Of a stretch of DNA of 64,000 bases, positions 47,003-57,296 are shown piece after piece. A program made the position numbers and the translations under genes. The notes beneath the pieces were generated by a model. It had not been told where the DNA came from. It made no database searches and saw only the letters and a list, made by a program, of their open reading frames with translations. Numbering within the stretch: position 1 is the stretch's first letter; the number at the start of each line of letters is the position of its first letter. Origin of the DNA: Impatiens glandulifera (lineage: Eukaryota; Streptophyta; Magnoliopsida; Ericales; Balsaminaceae); the NCBI RefSeq assembly GCF_907164915.1, contig NW_025919591.1, forward strand, positions 1 to 64,000. Reading direction: 5' to 3'.

Positions 47003-47473
47003 ATGGCAGAACTATTCAAGGATTCAACTTTTCTCTTTTCTCTTAGTTATTGTATTTTTCTCTTCTATTGAACTTTCCTCTGTAAGTGATTCTTCTTATT
47101 CTTTTAAGATTTATATAATTTTTTCATTAATCGTTTTCTTTATATATATCTAATTTAAACGTTGAATATATATAGATGGGAGGTGAAGTATCTCTTACGA
47201 ATGAACATAAGTTATTAAATATTGGTATTTGAATAAATTTTTGTCTTTGTAGTTGTGTTTTCTATGTTTAATTAATCTTTATGATTACAGAATGTTTAAG
47301 TGCATGTGAAGTTAGGTGTTCTGCAACAATGTACAAAAAAAGCTTATCTAACCTATTGTAACTATTGTTGCGTGAGATGTTTGTGTGTCCCTTCGGGAAC
47401 TTTTGGCAACAAAGAAGAATGTCCTTGCTACAACAACCTAAAGACCAATGAAGGAGGACCTAAATGTCCTTAG
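47003..47473 (+). pseudogene. GASA/snakin gibberellin-regulated peptide pseudogene
   Basis: Exon 1 (47003-47081) starts MAELFKDSTFLFSL. A one-base shift then separates it from VIVFFSSIELSS, the rest of a signal peptide. A GT-AG intron follows (47082-47290). Exon 2 (47291-47473) reads CLSACEVRC, a frameshift in a 7-A run, then [28 protein letters not shown] and GGPKCP. This is the GASA domain with its fixed C-terminal KCP. The family's fourth Cys appears as Tyr (TAT). GASA peptides are secreted, disulfide-rich growth or antimicrobial peptides. Two frameshifts and the Cys loss make this a recent-looking pseudogene. Confidence 0.9.
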
Positions 47474-47779
47474 ATTATAAATCTCAGTTTGTGATATTGG
47501 AATCAATTGATAGAGGATTATACTTTTTTCCATAATGTAATTCTCTAATAATCAATAAAATTATTCATTATGTACTCATAATTATGAATCATTTCTAGCA
47601 TCTTCCATACTTTTGTTTTTGTTTAAAATGTTAAAAAATAAAAACATGTACAAATACATATAATAATACATTTAAATTATGAATCTCATCGGACCGCGTT
47701 GATAGAATTCACAATAAATTTCAAATCAGTTTCACAATTTTGCAATGAATGAGAATAAGACTTTGATTTTCTTCAAAGA

Positions 47780-49140
47780 CTAAACATAAGTGACAACGAC
47801 TTATTGAAACGATTGTCTGTTTGAATAGCTCATAGCTCGACTAATGTTCAGACCAACCAAAGAACGAAATCTTAGAGGAAGCGTATCTCCCCTAAGGTGT
47901 ACCAAGGAAAAGGATTGACCTCACCCCAGGTCAGCAAATCATAATAATCCTTAATAGTGAATTTTCTAAGGTTATTCCATACCATCGAATCCTCAAAATC
48001 ATGAGTTAGAGTTTCTTGTTAGACGTTTAAGAGAAAGAGAATAATTGTGTGCATCTTTATTCAATATAGTGAAGGTATTTATACTTGAGTTACATTAGTA
48101 ATATAAGAAACTATAATATAATATATTATAGAATATAATATAATATATTATATTATATAATATAATAATATATCAATATATTATAATAATATATCAATAT
48201 AATATAATAATATATCAATATACTATATTATTATATTATATACACTAACACCCTCCCTCAAGCTCAAGTTGGAAGAGCATTGAACATCTTGAGATTGAAG
48301 ACGAGATGATGAAATGTTGATGTTGTATTCTTCAAGCTTTAAAAACTCGTGAGCTCCATCCAATTATAGGATGACAGTATGTTGACAGATAAACCAACGA
48401 AGAGGTAGAATCTCATGGGAATGAATGCTGGGGTGAAACAACAATCGAATGAACTCCGAAATTACTTGTGAGTCTCAAAATCCATCCAACGATGGGATGG
48501 AAGTGTGTTGCATTAAGAAAACCATCGAAGAAGTTAGAATCTCATGGGAATAGAATACTGGGGTTAAACAACACCTGTAGAACTCATTCTAACAAGAGAA
48601 TGACAGTGTGTTGACTAAATAACTAGTAATGAAGCACACATATGATTGGATTAAAACTAACAAAAATATGGCATTTAACTACATGGATAAGACAACAACT
48701 GAAAATAAACTCAAGAAATATGATTGTCGAAAAACATCAACAGAATTATTTGAAGAAAATAAAAGCAAATATTATTAAAAATTATAATAATAAAAATAAG
48801 GATTAGAGTCATCCATCAATGGCTAAGGTAACCATTGATGGAGGCAGCGAAAGACTAAATTTATAACTCAAGAACAAAAGTTTGGCTCTATACCATGTTA
48901 GACATTTAAGAGAAAGAAAATAATTGTGTGCATCTTTATTCAATATAATAAAGATATTTATACTTGAGTTAGATTATCAATGAAACTATAATATAATATA
49001 ATATATTATAGAATATAATATATTATATTATATATTATAATAATATATCAATATAATATATTATTATATTATATACACTAACATTTCTCTCCCATAAAGA
49101 GCCAACAACATTTTGGGCTCATTAATTATCAACCAATCTC
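47780..49140 (-). pseudogene. LINE ORF2 zf-RVT remnant, split by a TRIM
   Basis: The minus strand gives KFTIKDYYDLLTWGEVNPFP followed by a KISFFGWS-like segment, typical of the zf-RVT region of plant LINE ORF2. The reading spans both sides of the TRIM at 48017-49083. It is short and broken. 47474-47780 is GASA 3' flank without features. Confidence 0.55.
48017..49083 (-). mobile_element. TRIM (terminal-repeat retrotransposon in miniature)
   Basis: Direct terminal repeats at 48017-48250 and 48896-49083 share TGTTAGAC/TGTTAGACAT, AATTGTGTGCATCTTTATTC and TACACTAACA. On the minus strand the right repeat is followed by TGGTATAGAGCC, a PBS-like site, and the left one is preceded by TTGAGGGAGGG, a polypurine tract. 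TTTCT flanks both ends (48012-48016, 49084-49088). The interior of about 645 bp has no ORF but carries a partly repeated CTCATGGGAAT...CTGGGG motif. The two LTRs differ in length through their AT runs. Confidence 0.88.
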
Positions 49141-49323
49141 CTACAAATATGTTTCTTAATAAATTATCTCATGTTACATTGACCATACGTTGGAATTGAA
49201 CGTGTCTTTGAAAATTGCGATCTAAAAATTGACTTAGAACATGTTGGGAGGCTATTGTTTCTGCACTATTGTCAATTCCGTAAGTTAATTATTCTAATGA
49301 CTTAGCTTAAAGATCTTAATAAA

Positions 49324-49459
49324 GCTAAATATTTTCTTAGTTTACAAATAAATAAATAAATAAATAAATAAATAAATATTGGGATCATTGTTAATCAAAG
49401 AAAATACATTCTAGACATTCTTTAAGAAACTGATTTGATAAGTGCTAAACCAGAAAACC
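49324..49459 (+). pseudogene. Copia RT fragment invaded by an (AAAT)n microsatellite
   Basis: AKYFLSLQIN, then eight or so AAAT units (49345-49378), then GIIVNQRKYILDIL, a stop, and ETDLISAKPEN. This matches the copia RT stretch KYFLGLEIxxSxxGIxLSQRKY with the middle replaced by the microsatellite. No other copia parts adjoin it. Confidence 0.72.
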
Positions 49460-50270
49460 AAAAAAAAAAACTCATATGTTTAAAAACTTATAATTTGAAA
49501 AAGAATGTCACACACTTTTAAAATCACTTGATAAATGTAGGAGACTTGGAAACGAGACAGAACCCCAAATATGATGAACAATTGAGGGACTAGAGGAGAC
49601 GATAGAGAATGAAACAAAATAGTTTCGGTCCTAAAAAATTGAAATGCCACAGAAGATCCTAAACAACAGAGCAACTGACATTAATTTTAAGATAGACTTT
49701 GTACTCTTTGTTGTCAACAGCTTTATATGGACCTCACAGAATCAACAATGCGTATATAGAGTTATGATCAAAACTTACATTCCAAAACATCATTAAATTA
49801 TATACACTTCTCTTACCCAATTTTTGTATATTCAAGTTTAAAATCCTGAAATCTTAGTTATCCTCACTAATCTGTTTGTGTTTACTTATGACAATTATCA
49901 CAATAACTCTCTCTCTTTTGTTTTATACCAAATATAAAAAATGACTTTGGAACATAAGAATATCATTTTAATTTTATTAGTAATACAATATTTTGATAGG
50001 AGGTATTGCAAAAATATATATATATATATATATATTGAATATTTAAATAATTTTAAATTAATTATGTTGTGTTAAAATATATTATATTATATTATAATAT
50101 TAAAATAATATTTATAAAATAATATTAGTATATAAAAGATATTAGATTAGATTTTTTTTTATTTATAACTATATTTATTTACATCATTATTTTACAAGAA
50201 AAGATAAAGAGTTTTAAATTTTATACATTTTATTTCATATATTTTTCAAGCTTTTATTGTTTTGTTTTTT
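49460..50270. other. AT-rich interval
   Basis: Contains an AT run near 50010-50035 and no gene, RNA or element end that I can support. Confidence 0.5.
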
Positions 50271-50282
50271 TGAAAATAGTTT

Positions 50283-51148
50283 AACGTCATTTCATTAAAA
50301 GCCCAAAAGTGGGAGAAATGGTCATTATCAAAGTTAGGCAAACCCTAACTTTGATTAAAAGAATCAAACGACCAAAGAGTGTCTGATTAGAAACAAAAAA
50401 AACAGAGATTACAAACAACTAAAGCATACCAATCATACTACTTAACATTTTTGTTCAATGTAGCCAATATCATTTCCGCTACTTTCGGATCCCAATCTGC
50501 TACTCTCGTAGCCCACCTACTTTTTCTAATCACCAGTTTGGCTCTATTCTTCTTTATTAGTGATTGAAATATTGCATTTGATGATGACTGTTTGTGAACA
50601 TTGACTTCATTCCCTTGGATCTGTTTTGTTTTAGAGGAGCAAGCACTAATCTGATAAAATGAATTACATTTTAGTATTTTAGGAATATCACATTTAACTT
50701 CACATTCTTTTGCTTCATTTTTGTCTGACTTGATTCGGTCTACTTTCAATGTTTCCTCTTCACTATCATCCACTTCATTCTTATCACTTCCTTTCTCTGA
50801 TTTTTCCCCCTTTCCTTCCTCTTACTCTTCATCTTCTTATTTATCTAATTTTTCATCTTTCATTTATTTTGATTCTTCATCATTCCCATCATCTTCATCT
50901 CTATCTTTAGCTTCCTCATTCTGATTGTTTGATTCTTTAGTTTCAGCTTCCTCATTTTGCTCCTGAACTTTTAGTTTTTCCTTCTGTTCTTCAATTATTT
51001 TTGCACATTTGTTACTGGGACGTTCAAAAGTATTGCAAAACATACATTTGTTTGGCCTCCATTCATACGTAATATCCATGTTTATAGGTTTGCCTCTTCT
51101 ATCAACTACTGTCATCTTTGCTGGTAAAGTGCTTCTAGGATGCACTTC
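50283..51148 (-). pseudogene. LINE ORF1 C-terminal part and LINE 3' end (ORF2 absent)
   Basis: On the minus strand, from the insertion at 51148, ORF1 continues MTVVDRRGKPINMDITYEWR, CMFCNTFERPSNKC (a one-knuckle zinc motif) and an acidic, low-complexity Glu/Asp/Lys stretch with several stops near 50770-50860. It ends at 50438. About 130 bp later come TTTTAATGAAATGACG and an A-rich tail near 50265-50285, the same 3' end as the LINE at 8.9 kb. No endonuclease or RT lies between ORF1 and the tail. Confidence 0.82.
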
Positions 51149-52306
51149 TGTTAGGATCTAGGTCGCGGCTGGAGGACCGGTTAGCGCGTCTCACTCAAAG
51201 GGTGGTAATTAATCCAGTTAGAGATTAACACCGGGGTTTCAATACTACACAAACTGTCACAAACCCTTGAACCAGGTTCAAGCGCGGAAGAGGTTTGTTT
51301 CAGGTTGAAGTGGCACACTCTTAGGATAGGCAGAACCGGTTTTGAGTATGATAGGTTTGGAAGTTGCTGGGTCGGTTTTGGATCTTAATAATTCGGTTTA
51401 GGTAATGTAGGGTCAGTCGAAGCGATGTAGGTAGGTTATTATAGCTCGGTTATAAAGTAAAACTGGCAGAAAGTAAATAACAAGACAGGTTTTTATGGAT
51501 GTTCGGAGATAAAACTCCTACGTCACCCCTTCCTCTCGAAACCGCGAGAAGGATATTCACTAAGGAATACAAACACAATCCGATCGAGACTTATTTCCTG
51601 CTCGATAACACCCGTACAATTTTAATCGAAATTGTAAAAATTACACTTCAATTTAGCACTTATGCTTTCTAGAGATAGAACACACTCTTTTCACTTGAAG
51701 ATTAAATGTTCACTATGTCCCCCATTTACTCCTCTTCAGCTGCTCCTTTTATAGGTGAAATATGCCAACGGTCATATTTCGTTTCCTTGAATTTGATTGG
51801 TTGAGCAGAGGTTTAGTGATTCAGACCTGACGGTCAACCTTTCAGACCTGGCGGTCTGTTCTTCCAGTATGTAGGTCAAACCGGCTAGGTTTGTCTTTTA
51901 CTCAATGTGGTAATTGTCGGTTGGACAGTTGTCTGTACTTGGAAGATTGTCTTTCTGATTTATCCTGAAGTGGAAAGATCCTGTAGGACGGTTTTCTGCA
52001 GCCTGCAGACTGTCCTCAGACTTGTATGAATATGGAAATGTTTGGTCTATTCCTTTGGTATCATTCTCAACAGATACCCGAAGTATCTTCTTATGCTGGT
52101 CGGTTATTTGTCTTAACCGGATGGCTTTCGGTTATTGCTTTGGCTTCTGGTCGGTTAATGACCGACTATCTAGTGTTTCCGGCCTTCAGTTTTGACAGAT
52201 CCTGTCTTTCTTTGTGCGGTCATGTTTCTGGTCGGTTTGATTGCTTGACCGGTTGAGTTTCTTAACCGGTTGAGTTCTTTGACCGGTTGAATTTTTTACC
52301 TGTTCC

Positions 52307-52513
52307 GGATGACTTCAGGTTTTTCATAGCTTCAGGTTAACTGGATGACTTCAGGTTTTTCATAGCTTCAGGTTAACCGGATGACTTCAGGTTTTTCATA
52401 GCTTCAGGTTAACCGATGACTTCAGGTTTTTCATAGCTTCAGGTTAACCGGATGACTTCAAGTTTTTCATAGCTTCAGGTTAACCGGGTGACTTCAGGTT
52501 TTTCATAGCTTCT
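52307..52513 (-). repeat. 36-bp minisatellite in the 3' LTR (about 6 units)
   Basis: Tandem units of GGATGACTTCAGG / TTTTTCATAGC / TTCAGGTTAACC. The partner array in the other LTR (56408-56760) has about 10 units. Confidence 0.95.
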
Positions 52514-52584
52514 TCTGGCCGGTTTGATATTCAACCGGTTAGATTTCTTGACCGTTCTTTCGGTTTACAACTCAACCGGTCCTG

Positions 52585-52695
52585 AACTTGAACCTGTCCG
52601 GATTTCTGCACATAGGTTGAACATGTCCGGATTTCTGCACATAGGTTGAACCTGTCCGGATTTCTACACACAGGTTGAACCTGTCCGGATTTTGA
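52585..52695 (-). repeat. 29-bp tandem repeat in the LTR (about 4 units)
   Basis: Units contain CCTGTCCGGATTTCTGCACA followed by TAGGTTGAA. The same array is at about 56832-56945 in the other LTR. Confidence 0.9.
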
Positions 52696-52812
52696 ACTTC
52701 TTGACTGAACCGGTTGACTGAGCCGGTATACATTGTCGAGCCGATCTTGCCTATAGGTAAATTTCGGATTTTGCTCAGCTTCCCTGAAATAGCAAAACTT
52801 TAAATATTATTT

Positions 52813-52883
52813 GTTGTCGGTGAGATTTGATCCCTAGTCACATGTATGACAGGCATGGGTGTTTACCACTACGCTATAGCACC
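52813..52883 (-). pseudogene. tRNA-Asp(GTC)-like sequence inside the LTR
   Basis: The minus strand starts GGTGCTATAGCGTAGTGGTA, which carries an A-box-like stretch. It continues to an anticodon arm CATGC-CTGTCAT-ACATG with GTC in the anticodon position and a variable GTGAC. A B-box-like GGATCAAATCT follows, and it ends CACCGACAAC, 71 nt in all. The layout fits plant tRNA-Asp, but the acceptor and T stems are only partly paired. It is a decayed tRNA or tRNA-derived sequence. Confidence 0.6.
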
Positions 52884-53187
52884 TTCTTGTTATATTTAAA
52901 CCAATTAATATACTTGATATGACTTAACGGTTTATTTTTAACAATTTCTCCCTTTTTGATTATTTAGAATAAATATTCAAAACTTGTAATCGTTGGCCGG
53001 TTTAAAATTAACTTACTTAATTTTTCTAACAATTTCTCCCTTTTTGATTATTTAGAATAAATATTCAAAACCATGCAAGAAGTAAGAAGTAGGCTAGTTT
53101 AAAAATCTTATGTTTGTTTGGCCGGTTTAGAAGAGCTTATGTTTGTTTGGCCGGTTTTTGGAAAAACGGTTTGGTTTAAGGAAAACA

Positions 53188-53372
53188 TTATTTGAAGAAG
53201 AATTTTGTATGAAAATTTTTGTAATCTAACAATTCTAAGATATTTCTAAGGGAAGAAAACTTAGACTCGAGAAGTGGCTTTGTGAGGATGTTAGCCACTT
53301 CATGCTTGTTCCCTTCATGTGATGTGTCTGTCAGCAGCCGGCTGTCCGAATGCAATGTTGTATTTTCCAAGC
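53188..53372 (-). pseudogene. RNase H C-terminal stub
   Basis: HEVANILTKPLLESKFSSLRN matches the last part of copia RNase H (usually ADIFTKPLxxxKF). It joins the gag-linker text without any protease, integrase or RT between them, which marks the internal deletion junction near 53380. Confidence 0.8.
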
Positions 53373-55199
53373 CTTTGTCTTGATTTACCTACATTCATAG
53401 ACAATAGAAAATATGGTTCCCATTTTTCTTTGGGTCCGCGGTTGATTAGTCCCTTGGGTATCCAAACTTTAATAAATCGGATAGCTTTCCCGGTTATGGT
53501 TCTAATTAGTTTTCCTGTGCAAGACTTGACATCTTTCTGCTGTCCTAAGAGTGCCTTATTTGGAGATGGTCTTTGGTTTATCCTATGCGGTTGAGAATTG
53601 GCTTGCCTACTTTTGAACCGGTTGACTTTCCTTTTCTCAGGGTGAAGCCATTTCTCAGAATCAGTCGGACCTACATAGGTTAATTTGTCTTCCGTATAAT
53701 AGGCAGTTAATTCCTCTTCAGCGGTTAAGGAACTTCTGACGAAACTTATGAAAGGAAGGTCATTCTTTGAGAGCCTTACTTTCTCTGCGTGTTTTTGGTC
53801 TTTGGATCTATCCTTTTTGTATCCTAAACCGAACATGCAAAAAGTATGTCTGTTATAACTACACATTTTCTTTACCATGTCACTAGATCTCTTATATGCG
53901 GCCATTTTGTACTGGAGTCGGGCATTTTCCTCTTCGGTTAATTCTCGAGCTGTCTCATTAGACTGTTCGGTCTTAGGTGATGGTTCAGGTTCTGACTTGG
54001 TTTCTAAGATAGGGTTTTCATCAGGTTGTATGATTTCTGGTTCGGTCAAGATGGGTACTATGAGGTCTGCTCTAAAGTTAGGTTGCTTAGGTAGTAAGGC
54101 TAACATGTTCTTATACTCTGCTACCATATCATTCAATACATTATATAACTCATCTTTAGTAAATTCTTCACAAGGAGAGTCAAATACTTGTTCCTCATTT
54201 GCCATGAGCCATGTGAGTTCATCATCACTGTCACTGTGAGCCCATAAGCTTTCTCCATCATCGGCTATCAGTGCTTTCTGAACCTCACTTCCTTCACCGG
54301 TTTGTTGGTAGTTATTTCGGTTATTTTGATTGTCCGGTTTCCGGTCATCCCTCCTCGGTTTTCTGCATTCCCACTTGAAATGTCCCAAACAGTTACAACT
54401 ATAGCATCTTACATTTGATTTATCACCATAGTTGTAGTTGTTGTCGGTTGGCTCCTTTTCATGAACCTCCCAAATTTCTGTGCAAGCATTGCCATGGCAT
54501 CTTCGGTGAACTGTTCGGCGGTTCTGATTGGTGCAGGTACAACCGGTTCTGTGGATGTGATCAATGCTCTGGTTGAGGTTGAGGCTGAAACTTCTTCTTC
54601 AGTCCTAGATCTCATTTTAAACTCATATGCCTTAAGGTCTTCAAATACATCGTGTAACTTCATCTTGCTTAGGCAGTTTGATTCCCACATCACCATTGTC
54701 TTTATATCCCATGCACTTGGAAGAGATCTTAATGCTTTCATGATAACTTCCTTGTTATCATATCTCTTGCCAAGAGTTGCTAGCTCATCTAACACACCTG
54801 TGAACCGGTCACTGTATTCTCTCATTGTTTCTCCCGGTTTCATCTTGATGCTTTCAAACTTCTGAGTAGCTACCATTACCTTGTTTTCCTTGGTTCTTTC
54901 ATTTCCCTCATGGATCTGAATAACGGTTTCCCATGTTTCCCTTGCGGTTTTGCAGTCTCTGATTTTGCAGTATGTGTTTCTATGAACACCGTTGGAGATC
55001 CAGTTTCTGGCATGGTTATCCAAGTTGTTTTTCTCCTATCTTCGGCTGTCCAATCCTCCCTGTCCTTATCAATGATTATCGGTCCTTTGGCTAGAATGAA
55101 CTGCATTTCGTCATCCATGGTGATTAGGTGTAAGTGCATGCGTGCCTTCTAGTTGGCAGAGTCATCACCTTCTAGCATAGGGGGCCTATCGAACGACAT
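53315..55199 (-). pseudogene. Copia gag with frameshifts, minus strand
   Basis: ATG 55199 starts MSFDRPPMLEGDD. A TAG replaces the Trp codon at position 17. A frameshift near 55030 and another near 54400 follow. Content: UBN2-type gag (KMKPGETMREYSDRFTGVLD, then LRSLPSAWDIKTMVM), a knuckle ending GHFKWEC, an Asp/Ser stretch WAHSDSDDELTWL, and a long linker ending WIPKGLI. The intact equivalent is the ORF at 62891. It would form the capsid; this copy is broken. Confidence 0.92.
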
Positions 55200-55224
55200 G
55201 CTTGCTTGAGTATTGAAACTAACT

Positions 55225-55236
55225 GCTCTGATACCA
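55225..55236 (-). other. Primer binding site, minus-strand copia element
   Basis: The complement reads TGGTATCAGAGC (initiator-Met tRNA), just inside the 5' LTR. Confidence 0.92.
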
Positions 55237-56407
55237 ATTGTTAGGATCTAGGTCGCGGCTGGAGGACCGGGGCTGGACCGGTTAGCGCGTTTCACTCAAA
55301 GGGTGGTGATTAATCCGGTTAGAGATTAACACCGGGGTTTCAATACTACACAAACTGTCACAAACCCTTGAACCAGGTTCAAGCACGGAAGATGTTTGTT
55401 TCAGGTTGAAGCGGCACACTCTTAGGATAGGCAGAACCAGTTTTGAGTAGGATAGGTTTGGAAGTTGCTGGGTCGGTTTTGGATCTTAGTAATTCGGTTT
55501 AGGTAATGTAGGGTCGGTCAAAGCGATGTAGGTAGGTTAATATAGCTCGGTTATAAAGTAAAACTAACAGAAAGTAAATAACAAGACAAGTTTTTATGGA
55601 TGTTCGGAGATAAAACTCCTACGTCACCCCTTCCTCTCGAAACCGCGAGAAGGATATTCACTAAGGAATACAAACAGAATCCGATCGAGACTTATTTCCT
55701 GCTCGATAACACCCGTACAATTTTAACCGAAATTGTAAAAATTACACTTCAATTTAGCACTTATGCTTTCTAGAGATAGAACATACTCTTTTCAATTGAA
55801 GATTAAATGTTCACTATGTCCCCCATTTACTCCTCTTCAGCTGCTCCTTTTATAGGTGAAATATGCCAACTGTCATATTTCGTTTCCTTGAATTTGATTG
55901 GTTGAGCAGAGGTTCAGTGATTCAGACCTAGCGGTCAACCTTTCAGACCTAGCAGTCTGTTCTTCCAGTATGTAGGTCAAACCGGCTAGGTTTGTCTTTT
56001 ACTCAATGTGGTAATTGTCGGTTGGACAGTTGTCTGTACTTGGAAGATTGCCTTTCTGATTTATCCTGAAGTGGAAAGATCCTGTAGGACGGTTTTCTGC
56101 AGCCTGCAGACTGTCCTCAGACTTGTATGAATATGGAAATGTTCAGTCTGTTCCTTTGGTATCATTCTCAATAGATACCCGAAGTATCTTCTTATGTTGG
56201 TCGGTTATTTGTCTTAACTGGATGGCTTCCGGTTATTTCTTTGGCTTCTGGTTGGTTAATGACCGACTATCTGGTATTTCCGGCCTTCAGTTTTGACAGA
56301 TCTTGTCTTTCTTTGTGCGGTCATGTTTCTGGTCGGTTTGATTGCTTGACCGGTTGAGTTTCTTAACCGGTTGAGTTCTTTGACCGATTGAATTCTTTAC
56401 CTGTTCC

Positions 56408-56760
56408 GGATGACTTCAAGTTTTTCATAGCTTCAGGTTAACCGGATGACTTCAGGTTTTTCATAGCTTTAGGTTAACCGGATGACTTCAGGTTTTTCAT
56501 AACTTTAGGTTAACCGGATGATTTCAGGTTTTTCATAGCTTCAGGTTAACCGAATGACTTCAGGTTTTTCATAGCTTCAGGTTAACCGGATGACTTCAGT
56601 TTTTTCATAGCTTCAGGTTAACCGGATGACTTCAGGTTTTTCATAGCTTCAGGTTAACCGGATGACTTCAGGTTTTTCATAGCTTCAGGTTAACCGGATG
56701 ACTTTAGGTTTTTCATAGCTTTAGGTTAACCGGATGACTTCAGGTTTTTCATAGCTTCTT
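56408..56760 (-). repeat. 36-bp minisatellite in the 5' LTR (about 10 units)
   Basis: Same unit as 52307-52513, with point differences among units. Confidence 0.95.
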
Positions 56761-57073
56761 CTGGCCGGTTTGATATTCAACCGGTTAGATTTCTTGACTG
56801 TTCTTTCGGTTTATAACTCAACCGGTCCTGAACTTGAACTTGTCCGGATTTCTGCACATAGGTTGAACATGTCCGGATTTCTGCTCATAGGTTGAATATA
56901 TCCGGATTTCTGCACATAGGTTGAACTTGTCCGGATTTTGAACTTCTTGACCGAACCGGTTGACCGAACTCTGGTTGACCGAGCCGGTATACATTGTCGA
57001 GCCGATCTTGCCTATATGTAAATTTCGGATTTTGCTCAGCTTCCCTGAAATAGCAAAACTTTAAATATTATTT

Positions 57074-57144
57074 GTTGTCGGTGAGATTTGATCCCTGGTC
57101 ACATGTGTGACAAGCATGGGTGTTTACCACTACGCTACAGCACC
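57074..57144 (-). pseudogene. tRNA-Asp(GTC)-like sequence, second LTR copy
   Basis: Matches 52813-52883 with a few changes. It keeps GTC in the anticodon position and reads GTGACCAGGG, which is closer to tRNA-Asp than the other copy. Confidence 0.6.
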
Positions 57145-57296
57145 TTCTTGTTATATTAAACCAATTAATATACTTGATATGACTTAACGGTTTATTTTCT
57201 AAAATTTCTCCCTTTTTGATTATTTAGAATAAATATTCAAAACTTGTAATCGTTGGCCGGTTTAAAATTAACTTACTTAATTTTTCTAACAACTTC

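Larger units (their letters stand above)
51149..53031 (-). repeat. 3' LTR of the minus-strand copia element
   Basis: 1883 bp. It contains the TATA box complement CCTTTTATAGG at 51746-51756, a 36-bp tandem array at 52307-52513, a 29-bp array at about 52585-52695, a tRNA-Asp-like sequence at 52813-52883 and a second polypurine-like copy at 52941. Confidence 0.93.
51149..57291 (-). mobile_element. Complete non-autonomous copia element inserted in LINE ORF1
   Basis: Minus orientation: 5' LTR 55239-57291, PBS at 55225-55236 (complement TGGTATCAGAGC), gag, a short RNase H end, the polypurine tract CAAAAAGGGAGAAATTG (53031-53047 complement), and 3' LTR 51149-53031. ACTTC flanks both ends (51144-51148, 57292-57296). 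It shares LTR 3' portions, PBS and gag with the element at 61527. Protease, integrase and RT are gone. Confidence 0.95.
55239..57291 (-). repeat. 5' LTR of the minus-strand copia element
   Basis: 2053 bp, 170 bp longer than its partner, mainly because the 36-bp array has about 10 units instead of 6. It has a TATA complement at 55846-55856. Confidence 0.93.

Noticed and set aside
52026..52256. ORF of 76 codons in the 3' LTR
   Set aside because: Lies in U3 on the strand opposite to the element, and no domain is visible.
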